Below, piece by piece: positions 1-12,000 of a DNA stretch of 64,000 nt. The notes beneath the pieces were generated by a model, which worked only from the letters and a program-made list of their open reading frames with translations, had not been told where the DNA came from and made no database searches. Origin of the DNA: Metallyticus violacea (lineage: Eukaryota; Arthropoda; Insecta; Mantodea; Metallyticidae); contig CM060831.1 of the NCBI GenBank assembly GCA_030762175.1, forward strand, positions 35,893,501-35,957,500. Reading direction: 5' to 3'. The position numbers and the translations under genes are program-made. The first letter of the stretch is position 1. The number at the start of each line of letters is the position of its first letter.

Positions 1-66
1 CGAATTCGATTCCGTAGTGAAATTTCGGCTACACAGCGACTGCGGAGCGTCTTCTCGATGACCCTT
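1..66. repeat. Dispersed repeat, copy 1 (cut by window edge)
   Basis: The first 66 bases resemble 16334-16402 in the same orientation. Shared words include TAGTGAAAT, CTGCGGAGCG/TTGCTGCGGAGCG and CTTCTCGATGAC, in the same order and spacing. The copy is cut at the window start, so its full length is unknown. No coding capacity is evident. It may be a fragment of an uncharacterised transposable element or SINE body. Confidence 0.5.
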
Positions 67-1589
67 TACTAGACAGTAATGCAATCGCTTTAAACAGTTT
101 ATGAAAGACGAGGCGTCAGCTCAATAATGCAGAACAGCTATACCACCAATTGAATTATTGGAACATCAGTTTCTTTACTATGGCAAATCCGTAAGATTTT
201 AAGTTAACAACATTTGCAGTTCTTTATACGGAAAGGCGAAACAACACTGTAGCAAAATTTTTCAAATAAAATCCAGAATCAACAAACCATCTTCAGCGTG
301 AAGAATGTGCGTTTTTGCGCCTATTCATTATCCTTACACATATTCACAAGGGATCGTTGAACGATGGGCAACACTAGCGCAAACTTTCTCAGCCGAATGT
401 ATTAACATATAATTATTAAACACAGGCAGTTTTATACGGTCTATTTAACAGCACACTAAATCATACTGCTGCTCATCCAGAGATTTGAAAATGCGTTAAC
501 TCACATGAACCTCCTATTACTAGTCTGTGTACTACACCAGGCATCTTGCTGCCAGAGGACTGCTTTTAATGTCCGTTTTAGGATTTTAATTTAAGTAAAG
601 CACCATTCTATTTACAGTTAACGTTATTAATAGTCATTTTGGTACTATTTATTTATTTAATTTGTTTACGTTATTTCAATAAAAAGCATACTTTCTGGAG
701 ATGCTGGGCACACTGAAAGTTGCTTAGGCTGCGCTTCATAATTTAAGACTAATGTCTGTAAATCACGGACTGCTGTATGTAAGAAGTCTCGATTTCAAAT
801 ACCACCAGGATCGTAATTTCTGGTTGAGGTTTTCGTTAGTACTCGTCAATGGCAAATGCTTAGGCCTGGTACTCCTCCTTCCTTCTCAATTTGTCATTTC
901 ATTTCCTTTATTATTTATTACTTTAGTGTCCATCGTCTGTGATGCTACAAAACTGGGCTTAAACATGATTAAAATAACGAATATTGTTCATTTATTTGTA
1001 TTAATATTAAAGATGGGAAGATCATGCTGACTGATGTTTGTTTGCTGTTCTTATACATTTTGTCATTTTCTTGACAGTTCTTCACCGAAATAGTTTCCCA
1101 AATTTTAGAAAGTTGTTGGAGATTAAATCAGCGAAAGAGCGCGCAGTTCATCACAACTTTCGTGTGATGCATCTGTGCTTTTGAGGAGTATTTTCGTGTT
1201 TCATCGGGGTCAAGTAATTATACCTGTCATTTTCGGTTGTCGTAGGGAATGTACTTCTCATCAAAGGTCAAAATATATTCAGAAGCGAATGCTTTCTGTT
1301 TCACATAAGCAGTGAAACGGAACCTCACGCCAATGGAACTTCTATCCTCGTTCAATTTATATGAAGTGCATATTATGAAAAAGTGCGATTACAGATGTTG
1401 AAGATGTAAACACGAGATTCTTAATAATCTCTTGTATTCGGCGAATATTTTCTGCAGTAATCAAGAGCACTGCAAATCTATGGCCAATTTGTCTTTAAGG
1501 CTGAGATTTAGCAGTTTTATAAAGCGCCTCCTTTTACTCATACTTCTGCAACATTTCAAGCTTGAAGTGAGGGTTTTACTGAGGTGTGT
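67..1589. other. AT-rich spacer, nothing recognised
   Basis: No tRNA-like head, microsatellite or transposon protein motif was seen on either strand. The open frame at 752-1030 (92 codons) has no splice-site support and no family resemblance, and I treat it as chance. Confidence 0.4.
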
Positions 1590-1700
1590 CGACGATGTCG
1601 CCCCACGTTGGATGTGCCCGATTTGAAGCGGTTTTTATATGCTGGTGTTGACGTTATTGCTGAACCGAGGGCGCCACTTCATGTTCCGGGTTGTTCAGAG
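1590..1700 (-). other. Possible retroelement primer-binding-site vestige
   Basis: The plus strand carries GTCGCCCCACGTTGG at about 1596-1610. Its 12-base core matches the 3' end of tRNA-Lys, whose complement (CCAACGTGGGGC) is a common retroelement primer-binding site. A second word, GGGCGCCAC, lies at about 1670. A related GTCGCCCCAG word occurs at about 2518-2527. No LTR pair or gag/pol frame is visible nearby, so this could be coincidence. Confidence 0.2.
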
Positions 1701-3580
1701 CCCGAAGTCGCATGTTTTAGTGATCACGGGAGAAGGGAGAAGGGAGATAGAGAAAGATGGTTTAAATCACACGACCTTGCTTTATTTAAACCATTGAAAT
1801 CATACTACACTAGTTATCGGTCAACTGGTTCGTTATTTCTATGACTTTGATGGCGGGTGCTACCTCTGCTGCATCTGTGTGCCTTTTGTCTACTGTCCCT
1901 GGTAAAGTGATGTTGATCATCACAGAACGAACGAATAACCTCTAATAACCTCTAGCTTTGCTGATATATAAATGTGATTCTAAAGTATTTAGTCCATGTA
2001 TAAACCAAAAATGTTATCCAGAGATACCTGCGCCATCCATCAGCCATCAGCGCCAAAAAGAACGAAAAACATAAGCAACAAAATAAGAGATAAAAGACAA
2101 GAGGTAACAATAAATAAGAGAAGGAGAGAAAATGGGAAAAAGATATTTAAAAAAGTGAACTCTTTTCAAAATCAGCGCGAGAAAAAGAGAGGGGAAGAAG
2201 GAAGGGGAAGATAAAGTAGAGAAAGGAAAATGGAAATGAAGTAGGAAGCGAGACGAATGTAAGACGCGTAGTGTGGGTCGAATTAATGCCAAATTTTCTG
2301 CGGATAGGGGCAAACGGTAGGAAAGTTAGCACAGCGAAATGCAATCCTAATACAACACATCACATAATGAATTTTCCCCGGAACTCCGCTTCGTGCATTA
2401 GAACGTGGCTACATTAAAAATACACAGACGGTACTTAGAGAACCGAATATCAATTTGATTTATATATCAGTCTTGGGAAGAGAGATCTGCAGCTGTTACT
2501 GTAGGGCTGAAGCAATGTCGCCCCAGCCGAACATAGCCTCCTTGTTCCGCAGAATGTCCGACTGACTGACAGTATGCAAATCGACCGCAACCTGCGCAAA
2601 CAAAAAGAGCAAATTTCTCTCTCACGGTATATACGAACTGCAGATGTGGATAGGATGAATCACATTTAAATAGAATTGCGTGATAGATTGAGTCCCTTAA
2701 GAATTTACTATAAAAATCTACTGAAGCATCCGCTATACAATTGTTACTGCCAGATATAGGATTATAAGTAAGGGTGGGTGTATTCGTAATAAAAACTACA
2801 ATTCGTATAAGAATATAACTCTTGTTAAATGTGTAATTTTGTAAATATAACTTCAAGAACATTTACTATTCTTGATATATTAGTCATTAATATCATTAGG
2901 ATATTTAGGTACGCGTTTTTATAGGAGGAATAGTGTGTGATTTGTTGCCTAAAGCTGATAATAGTAATAATTTTCCAGCACTTTTTTCTATTTTTGTGCG
3001 ATTTTTATGCTTTATTCGTTCAATTTTGCCTACATCTTTCTCATCTTTCACTGTTGCTGTTTAATATATTGCATATCTCATTTTATAATTTAATTTAATT
3101 TAATTTTGACTGTTATTGCATCGCAATTTATATTACCTATCATGGTTGAACACGGGAGTAAAGGAAAAGCCTACTTGAAACAACGGGAAATTTCAGTCAC
3201 TGATGGTTGTTAAAACTAATTGATTTTGATTTAATAGAACGATTTACAACGAATTTAATGGGAATATATATACATACACCTTCAGCAGCAACAAGTTCCG
3301 TTTTTACTTTTATTGCATGTTAATTTAATATAACATTTCTGCACATAATATTTCAGACATTGACCGAGCTATGCATTAAAACATTTTTGTATATAATCAC
3401 AGTTGAAATTTAAATTAACCTCACCCATGCCTCCTTCTTCACATAAGAGTTTATAAATTATTCACCTTTTTAAATTTAAATTTTGTGCCGAATTTGTTAG
3501 CATTGTTGTTTTTAAGAATGAATGCTGTTGGAGACAGGATTGTGATTTTGGTGAAGTATGACCAAACTAGTTTTTTTTAA
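1701..3580. other. AT-rich spacer with a purine-rich patch
   Basis: About 2050-2260 of the plus strand is purine-rich (A/G runs such as GAGAAAAAGAGAGGGGAAG), which gives lysine/arginine/glutamate-rich open frames with no family likeness. A 131-codon minus-strand frame at 2467-2862 has a Cys-rich patch but no splice evidence. Otherwise only AT-rich DNA is seen. Confidence 0.4.
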
Positions 3581-3798
3581 TAGTGTTATTTACCACTGAG
3601 GCACCACAGGCGGTGGACACTTTTGATACATGAGATGAAATGATAAATTGATAAAGGATTTTTTTAAGGAAGGAAACGTTTCAGGCCTAAGTTTAAGGAA
3701 CCTCCCCGGCATTTGCCATTTGTGAAGACTGAGGAAAACCTGAAAAAAATCCTCAGTCAGGAAGGACGATCCTGGCGGGAATCGAAGCCCCAAACATA
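3581..3798 (-). mobile_element. SINE-A, 5'-truncated copy
   Basis: This matches the body of the SINE-A family seen at 38669-38966: GAGGCACCACAGGCGGTGG, the GATACATGAGATGAAATGAT word, the internal T/A tract, the CCTCCCCGGCATTTGCCA word and GAAGACTGAGGAAAACCTG. On the minus strand the order is tRNA-like head, body, tail. The B-box region survives only as a damaged form near 3779 and the A-box half is missing, so Pol III transcription is unlikely. Confidence 0.85.
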
Positions 3799-5384
3799 GA
3801 TAAAAGAATGGTGCGCTATAACAAGAAAATACATGAGTTTAATGAAAATCAATATATAAATAGCAAAAGTGCCTGAAAACAAAATTGAAATGTACATAAT
3901 TGAACTACAGTTGTCGTTTGCATCAAATTGTAAATTTATAGCTCAGTTTCTCAAAAGGATGTTTTTCAAAACTATTTATATCATAGTTTCTACAATTTTG
4001 AACTTAACTGCACGCTGCATAAAAATTCTTTTTATTCACATCAATACCTGAACCTCAGTTCTTATCATATATTGAACAGAAACATTTTGAAAAAAATGTT
4101 TGGCAAAAAAGTGTGGTGAATATTTAAAGTTCAGAAAAAGATATTTGCATTAAATACATTTTAACCAGCTTTGTGCTGTTTGTATATTAAAATTTTATAG
4201 TTAAAATAAGAAAGAAATATTCATAAACATTTGAAAATATGGTAATAATTTTGTAAATTGTTATTCAATAAAATTTGCCAGAGGGTAGTTTGCGAATTAA
4301 TAACTTAAATGTTTCATAACATGGAAGAATACCTTTTATATTATAATAAAAAGTAGGTTTTACATAATACGCATACACAATTTTATTTAAATATCTCTTA
4401 TAAAAAGGAAGAAATAAAATGGGGAAAATAAACTTTTCAAAATGAATGCACCCCATTACTCATTCTATTAATGTAATTATGGCCCTTGCATTCTCTGATG
4501 TACAAGATTTCGTCACGTCAAAAGTGCCCAAATTCGACTTTTTGCTATAGCTCAGAAATTCAAGCAAGATTTCATCGAAAATTATGGAACTGTTATATGA
4601 TGCATTTGTTGCCTTCGACTTAAGAATCGAGTTCGACAAAAAACACCAGCGAGGCTACATTCAACTACACCAATCCACCTGGAAGTATTAAAAGAACAAA
4701 ATTCTTCAAAAAGTAAATACCGACAAGCCCCTTAAACGACATATCTATAAGCAGTGTTAAAGGAACTCTATTATACATTCCGTTCTATAAGCTGGTCTTC
4801 AAAGGATATCTTCAAAAATATACAGATATTAGTGTCCAATAAGATTGCTTTATGAAAATCTATATCGAGTCCACTTATCAAAAATAATACAAAGAATATG
4901 TTTTGAACAAATGACGAAGTTAAAACCATGTTGTTGAACATGTATCAGCTGTAGCAAGATGACGCCAATTCACTCATTCATGAACGTTTGTCAAAGAAAA
5001 AAATTGTGGTGTCGTTGGACTCAGTTCGTAAAAGTTCTTCTAATGACTACGGACCACCGACTATATTTGCGTTCGGCACCTAATTAATTGAAGTCTTTGT
5101 TCCTTTAGTTAAAGCATGTAACTTGCTTGATCCATGTCATTCACAAAGTGACTCTATTAGGAATGAATACAACAGTTCATTTCTGCCCTGAAGAAACTTC
5201 TGCTGAAAGACTCGAGTTGTCTACAGAGAAACCACAAGCCTATTCCTTCCAAATTGCGTGGTCGTTAATCTTTGGAGCTGCACTATTTTCGTGTGTGGGA
5301 ATTTTGACAAAATGTTACCAAATTTAAAAATGTGTAATGACTGTGATAATAATTTAGCAAGGAGAGTTTGTCAAAATCTTTATT
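3799..5384. other. AT-rich spacer, nothing recognised
   Basis: Very AT-rich to about 4460, then somewhat less so. Short frames (for example 5127-5327, 66 codons) have no domain likeness and no convincing splice sites. Confidence 0.4.
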
Positions 5385-5525
5385 TATTAAAGAGTACGAG
5401 ATATAACGGGAAGATGGCGATACTGGGCTCTGAAAGAAATTAGGTAACATTCTACTGAAAGTGAGACAACTGAAAAGGTTGACAACAGAGGAGAGGGGGG
5501 GTGAGAAAACAGTTTATTGAATCCA
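5385..5525 (+). repeat. Dispersed repeat, partner of 35460-35690
   Basis: This stretch aligns by eye with the reverse complement of 35460-35690. AGATGGCGATACTGGG pairs with GGATGGCCATGCTGGG, CTACTGAAAGTGAGACAACTG with CTGGTGAAAGTAAGACAGCTC (both cut here to key words), and a G-rich run leads into TATTGAATCC versus GAATGAATCC. Both copies carry stops at matching places in one frame, so the shared part is probably non-coding, such as a transposon 3' region. Confidence 0.5.
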
Positions 5526-5529
5526 GCTC

Positions 5530-5555
5530 TATATATATATGTGTGTGTGTGTGTT
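5530..5555. repeat. (AT)n(GT)n microsatellite
   Basis: A run of AT dinucleotides passes directly into GT dinucleotides. It is a simple repeat of about 26 bp. Confidence 0.9.
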
Positions 5556-7729
5556 ATTCGTAACATGATTTCCTTCTAATTATTTTGTTAATGTATTTTT
5601 AACTTTTTAAAATTTTTTCTTCTTTTCTCTGTTATTAATTTTATCTTACTTTTATTTAATTGTTAAATATGTTTTTATAGTTGTGAAAGACCTAATGTAA
5701 TATATTTTATTATACCAGATACACCTGATGTATTACAAAAACGAGCACGGTCCGCTGGACATGTGTAATGGTTGAAATTCCGTTGTTCTTTGTTCCACTG
5801 AAAGTACTACTATTAAAAGTACATGTCTGAAAATTGATATTTCACGTTTAAAAATTAATATTGAAAGCATTAAAGAACAACATTAATTCCGCATATTACT
5901 CTAAAAGCACACATTTTCCGAGTGTATATGAATATAAAAATAGAAAATACTTTTAGAAATAAGAAAATATCAGTTTATTATTTTAAATATTTTTCTCTCT
6001 AATTTAGTTTATTCTTGTGTAGGTTCATAGGCAAAGCAAAGAGTTTTCTTTTTAGTTACGTATAGTTCAAACGCAATGCAAAGGTTGGTACCACCCTATG
6101 CTACTGAGCTTGTACGTTTGCACATTATTAAGTGCACAGAGAGCATACAATGCTTGTTGAATTTACTCAACACTATGAACAGTTCGAATGATGCATGGAG
6201 GTCGCAATGTAAGGTCAAACTGTTAATGGGGGTACTGTCATGTTTTCGCTTGTTTGTTGAGAAAATAAACCCCAGAAATCATTCATAACCCATAATGGCA
6301 ACTATATCATACGTTACAAGGGTTGAAGCACTCCCGAACCTTAGATAAAACCACTGAGCGATAATGCGACGATATGCTTGATTTTGTTTTAGTCAGATTG
6401 GCTACTTGTAGCAAAAATTTACGGCTAGACGTCAAAACTAACATTTTTTTTTTTTTTTACAGCAGTACCGAGCGTCGCAATTTGCTTAAAACCTTTTATA
6501 GCATTTCACATTATGGAATTGGCTAGGTAGGGGGTAATTAGTTTAAAAGCAGGGAGGAAACAGTGATGAACAGTTCTGACACCCCTCCTGTGGTTCAGGG
6601 TAGTTCCGCGGACTACAACATAGTCCTTGTAGCGTCATTGTACATTTAGAACAGGGTTCTGTCTTTTACTGTTCTCAAACTGTTTAAACTCCGCAATTCA
6701 GCTGTCTGAATGAGGCAGATATGTTACCATTGAAGAGCAGAAGATAAGCGAAGTTTTGAGCTAACTAGCTTTAATTTGGCATTACTAATTCACGAAGGTA
6801 AAGTTTAATGGTGTGCCTAACTGTAGAAAACTCCCCAAAAGTTGTATTCAAACTGTTTATTATTATATTTAATCTATTGATATGATTTAACATATTTATA
6901 AAAGTTCTTCTTATAAACACAAGTAAAATGTATACATTTTATTAAAACATTTTACATTTAATCTACAAAGAAAGTCTAAACAATGATGCTCTATTTATTT
7001 ATATTTTCTGTACTAATGCTTCGGAATATGGCGCCACCTACTGTGGAATATAAACATATCTTAATAAATATTATGTTTCCGAAATGATCACTCTTTCGAG
7101 AAAAACTACCAATTTGAGAAAACAAGGTGTCATTAATTAATCAATGTATTCTGAAATATGGTAGCAATATTCTCTGGCGTGAAGGAAGCATGTTTTACGT
7201 AAACATTTATTACGTTTATACACGAAAATTTGATGTAAGTTGCGCCATGAAGATGATATTAGTGTGTAAGATGAGCTTCGATCATTTTATAGAAAGCCTC
7301 TCATGTATTAATTTTTAGACACTTGTACATTCTGACTATTTATAATGATGTGACAAAAGTCAACACTCATGTACACTTGTAACTATTTTCATGCGGATCA
7401 GCTGTCTTAAATTTCGAAGCGAGATCACCGATGTGATCTAGTAGGGGTATTCTTGCTTTTTAGGCGGTGGGCTCGGTCGATCAATGATCTTCCCTGTTCT
7501 TATTTTCTGATTCTTCACCACATCGAATCTCTCAAAAGAGCCTTAAGTTTATTTCATTGCGCTACAGATTTTCAGAAGTCGGTATTATAGAAAATAGCTG
7601 ATTTTATTATTTGTTCGTTGAGCAAATACATAAAATGAATTTTCTGAGAGATTTAACCAACATAATAAATTATGCATTTTGTGAAAGAGACAGTAACGCT
7701 AAATCAGAGCATTAGATCAGAAAAAATCG
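5556..7729. other. AT-rich spacer, nothing recognised
   Basis: Contains a T12 run near 6447 and otherwise AT-rich unique-looking DNA. Short frames at 6076-6288 and 7127-7318 have no family likeness. Confidence 0.4.
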
Positions 7730-8385
7730 GTCATAAAGGAACCATTTAGTTCCTGAGGGAAAAAAGTGAAGTATGAACCATTGGTTTTTCATTCTAATGT
7801 TCCCCCCCCCCCCACCATTGCATATTAAGTTAGGCCTGTTGAAGCAATTTGTTACTGCTCTGATTAAGGACAGTAACTGTTTCAACTTTCTTGTTACAAA
7901 GTTCCCACAGAAAATTGAAGCTAAGATAGAAGCAGGTGTTTTTTATGGACCCCAGATCTGTGAGCTCATGCAGGATGAGATCTTCCATTAATTGATGACC
8001 GAGTTAGAGAAGTCGGCATGATTGACATACAAAAAAAGTTACAGAAAAATTTTTGACAACAAGAAATCTGAGACCTATAAAGAAATTGTGGAGGAAATGT
8101 TACAACATTTTAGAAATCTAGGGTGTAGAATGAGTGTTAAAGTGCAATTTTTCAACATCCATGTTAATGAATATATTGAAAAAATAGAACTGTGTGTCAA
8201 TAATTATGAATTTGTAAGCTTTCTTCTCTCTTATATATCTCTGGTATATCTTTTCAAACGCCAGCAGTAATCAGCCATCATTGACACATCCCATTGGCCT
8301 TGCTAGCGGGTTTCCATTGTTTTAATGTCTTTATGAAACCACTCACCTTTTCTTCATTCATTGGACCAAGATTCGCAGGGAAGTT
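7730..8385 (+). pseudogene. Decayed copy of an uncharacterised, widely multiplied arthropod protein family, with inverted 3' part
   Basis: The plus strand encodes a broken protein. Fragments in order are KKVKYEPLV, then after a C12 run (7802-7813, with a one-base frame change) PPLHIKLGLLKQF, SCF-like and KFP motifs, EAGVFYGPQICELM, then after stops TAA (7989-7991) and TGA (8019-8021) in the same frame KKSETYKEIVEEML, NLGCRMSVKV and FFNIHV, ending near 8174. The stops sit where the family, as I remember it, has ordinary residues (Trp at the TGA). The next family segment (FPANLG, FHKDIKTMETR, SMMADYCWRLKRYT) is present on the minus strand at 8385-8232, with a frame slip and an in-frame TAG. The family is known to me only as a hypothetical protein in arthropod and Hydra genomes; its function is unknown to me, and spread by a transposon is possible. 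The copy cannot make a full product. Confidence 0.75.
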
Positions 8386-10855
8386 ATTAATATTTAAATT
8401 TAAATTAAACATAAAAAACAGTTTTGTCTTAGTATATGTCTTAAAACTCAATAATATTTCACAAAAAAATATAACAACATGACTACATTTGATGTGATTT
8501 TGTTTAAAAATCTAGCCCAATGGAATAAAACTGAAAGCATATTTCAATTCAGGACATTCATATTACATATATCCAGCTTGAAAAATAAAAAAGCCAGGGG
8601 AAAAAATTGTACACCAGTGTTACAGGGTCAATTTGCTGACAGCTTTTCTCAGAGGTTTTCTCTAAAGGCTTAGAGAAACATAGGACAGAAGTCTCCGGAG
8701 CTCATTCCACTTAATTATCATGTATCATCCCCAAGCCTGCTATCTTTAGGATATTATAGCCACGCCTTCCAGGCATCCCAACCTCAAAAGTCGATTACAT
8801 TTCAGCCATGCTGATGGAGTGTCATGCAAGTCCTAATGGACAGTGTGCATTGAAAAATTAGTTTTAAATGCTGTTTTTTACAGAAAAACGAATAACACAG
8901 TTGAATTCAGAGGAAAATAAATTATATATAACAGAAATTTGGTGCAATATTGTTTGTTAAAATCACAGGGGTTTCTTGTAAGCATAATGTTTCCAACCAA
9001 CATCTAATTTTGGGCGAGTGTTTTATGGTGGAATCGATACGTTTAATAGTAAGTATGTAATTGAAGATTTCATGTATTTCATGATACATGAATGAAATTC
9101 GCTCACTGATGAGACTGCAAAGATACAGCGAAAATTTAATGGTCCATTTTTTCAATTTGTATACAAAGGAAAGTGGGCTCACAAACGTCTTGGTTAGGAG
9201 CTCCAATTTTGTGGAGACAAAACTATGTGACATTGCAGTCAAGTTCACAAGCGCATTAGTGCTGGGAACCACAATGTTGCCGCTTAGGAAATTGCATCCT
9301 AACCAAAACGTTAATTGCATTCTCTATGTAGTACAACTTATAACCGCCGTAATAATCTTTTTCTGCGCTCAAATACAGAACTAAAGCTTTAAACTCTCAT
9401 GAAAATATGGGTTTCCATGGCGTAAGGGCTAGAGTTTAGAATTTTCATCGACTTTTCGTTTGCGCAATTAATCTTCATTTCCTGACGGTGTTCACCGCCT
9501 CGTATATCATTAGGTATGTGTATGTACATACTTCACCATGTTTGTGTATGTCCTTCTGCGTTCCTGACCATACCGCCTCCCCTCTTTAGGCACTCCATTA
9601 TGCAAATGTCGCGCAAGTTTCCAACAAACCCTTTCTTCACTCTGAAAGTTGTACTTCCACAGAGATTCTTCCAGGACGTAAATCCTTGACTGTCAGGGTA
9701 AGAAGGACTTGGGAACTGCTTAAAGTTAGATGCTTCGGTTCTTCATTGACTAGAGTGCCGGTTTTGCGGTCCTAAGTCACATTGCCCGTCGTGGCAGTTG
9801 TAACAGATTTGTTAGTGCCATTGCTGGTTAGGACTTGGTCAAGCGAATTGCTTGAGACATTCCCTAAGGAATTTTGTAGCACTTATCACAGAACTGAAAG
9901 TTCCACAGAAAATGCAGCAAACTGTGTGAATGCCATTAGGTAAAAAGTGAAAACGGGTATTACTAGCTAAAAATACCGAATGTTTAATTCAATCGCAATA
10001 TTTTAATTCACACGTACCATAACTTGTTTCCTTTTCTAAATTTAACTTTAAAAATGTTACAAAGAAGATGTTGTTTGAAAGTTTTGATTGCAGATCAGTA
10101 GAGGGATTCATTGTCTCTGCAAGACGTTGATTCCATTTCGAAAAGTTAAAACAGTTATGTATGATACAAATATTAAAAGTGTTATTTTATTTTTAACTTT
10201 TAATACAAGTATATGCATCATTTTACACATTCCTTAATATAAATATAAAATAAATTAGTAAATATAAATAAAATGTGTTCTAGTAATATCGAAACCTCCC
10301 TTTTTTCAAATAAATAATTTCAACCATTTCTCACTAGGAGCTTGGAAAAAGGTTACCTAGATTTCTCCTTGTTGTCAACATCGCAGTGGTTTTAAAATTA
10401 ATTTGGCGGGATAAAATTACAAATTAAAATTATGCTATTATTTTATTTTCTTTGTATATTTAAAATTTTTGTTTAAATTTTTTATTTTCTGCAACTGAAA
10501 TATATAGTGTGTTTTTGGGAAAGGGCAATAATGCGATACACTTTTATAGATATTTTCCTGATTGATGTGGTTCCTAGGATGCCAATATGCCTACTTGCAA
10601 AAAATCATACAAAGTATTTTAATATTTATGTAATATCACTAACTTCATTACATTCTGATTTTGAAATAATTATGAAAAATGCAAATTAAAAAATTTTAAA
10701 ACACTGGAGCGTTACACAAATATATAGCACTAGGTGTTTCAATAGAAATACTCATACTTCTAGTTTGAGTGCCCTGCCTTGTGTTAAACGAACTGATTTT
10801 GACATTAGCTATCTATAAGTCAATGTTGTCAAAAAACAAACAATTATTAAATAAG
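8386..10855. other. AT-rich spacer, nothing recognised
   Basis: Overlapping open frames on both strands at 8922-9384 (132 and 98 codons) lack family likeness and splice support. The stretch 9480-9900 is less AT-rich, but I see no gene or repeat motif in it. Confidence 0.35.
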
Positions 10856-11320
10856 GCCTCCTTCGGAAGTAGAAGTAAAGCCGTTGGTCCCGTGTCGTAT
10901 ATTTATGGCCCTTAAAAGAACCTCAAACTTGAAAGAAAAGGCCTCTGAGTAAAAATTTCACCGTTTCACTCCCTGCATTGAATGCGGAGTTATTATTTTT
11001 ATAAATAGTGTTTAACACCCGTTTTTACTACTGAGGCACCACAGGCGGTGGAAACTGATGATACATGAGATGAAATGATAAACTGATAAAGGATGATTTA
11101 AGGAAGGAAACGTTCCAGGCCTCAGTTTTAGGGTACCTCCCCGGTATTTGCTATTTTATGAGGACCTGGAAAGAAACGCCAGTCAGGAAAGATGGGCCTA
11201 GTGGGAATCGAACCCCAGACCTCGAGCTCACGAGTCCGCTCCTTAACGATTTCGGCCACCCGTGCCGGTAATGAGACGTTGACGATCAAAGACTTTAAAG
11301 AGCAGCGCCCTTAAACAACA
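10856..11320 (+). mobile_element. SINE-B, 5'-truncated and split by a SINE-A
   Basis: 10856-10991 matches the SINE-B body in sense orientation (CCTTCGGAAG, CCCGTGTCGTA, AAAGAACCTCAAACTTGAAAG, GGCCTCTGAG, then ATTGAATG). After the SINE-A insertion, 11270-11320 continues with the SINE-B 3' end (GAGACGTTGACGATC, TTTAAAGAGC, AAACAAC). The tRNA-like head is absent. The join either side of the SINE-A repeats an AATG..G..GTT word at 10981-10991 and 11270-11280 (8 of 11 bases), consistent with an old target-site duplication. Confidence 0.75.
11004..11269 (-). mobile_element. SINE-A, near full length, nested in SINE-B
   Basis: On the minus strand the order is tRNA-Ser-like head (GGGTGGCCGAAATCGTTAAGG at 11247-11267, slightly diverged), B-box GGTTCGATTCC, the CCTGACTGG-type linker, the GGGGAGGTACC word, the internal A-rich tract, and the terminal CACCGCCTGTGGTGCCTCAG block ending GTGTTAAACAC. 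The tail is poorly preserved. Its divergence suggests an older insertion than the copy at 38669. Confidence 0.9.
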
Positions 11321-11966
11321 GAAACAGTTCTTTACTTTCAACGGTACCTAAGGAGAACATGTTACTAAACCAGTACAATATTAATTCACTTATGACCGAT
11401 TTTATATTGTTCATAACTTAAGGTGTCATGTTTATAGGGACTTATTTTGATTTACAAAACGCGAATATATATATATATATATTTGAGTTTATATGAATCT
11501 GAAAAATGTATGAGACTTTATAAACAGTATTGCAGATCAAGCAACAATGAGTTGTAAGGTTACCGTTTGTCATCCATCATATTTGACAATTCTCTTGTTA
11601 AACTGTTACCGAAGGTTCCTATCCCACAAAAGTATAATCTAATGCATTACAAGTGTGTTAGTGCAAGTGCTTGTAAAGTATGGTCTTGTAACTTTCTGTT
11701 CCACGAAATAAATGCTACACTGGTAAAGTATTAGTAAAAAGTTACAAGTGACATCATATAAGAGCAAGATGGAGGACTGCTGTTTGCCATACGTCGCCAT
11801 ACCTTCAATGAGGTTATGTTCTCTCCATACAGCTACATTTAGGAGTAGCAATTTCAGGCAGAAGAATCGAATTTCCCGATTGTTCTCGGTTATTTATTTT
11901 ATCAGCCCATTTGATCATTTATATTTATATATTTTTATATTGCTTGACAATCACGTTCTCATTACA

Positions 11967-12000
<34 letters not shown>

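Noticed and set aside
2467..2862. 131-codon minus-strand frame with CAGCGRFAYC resembling a MYND zinc finger
   Set aside because: The remaining Cys/His ligands and spacing of a MYND finger are missing, and there is no splice or expression evidence.
11970..11998. Poly(A) of a processed pseudogene
   Set aside because: No coding sequence or duplication was recognised upstream.
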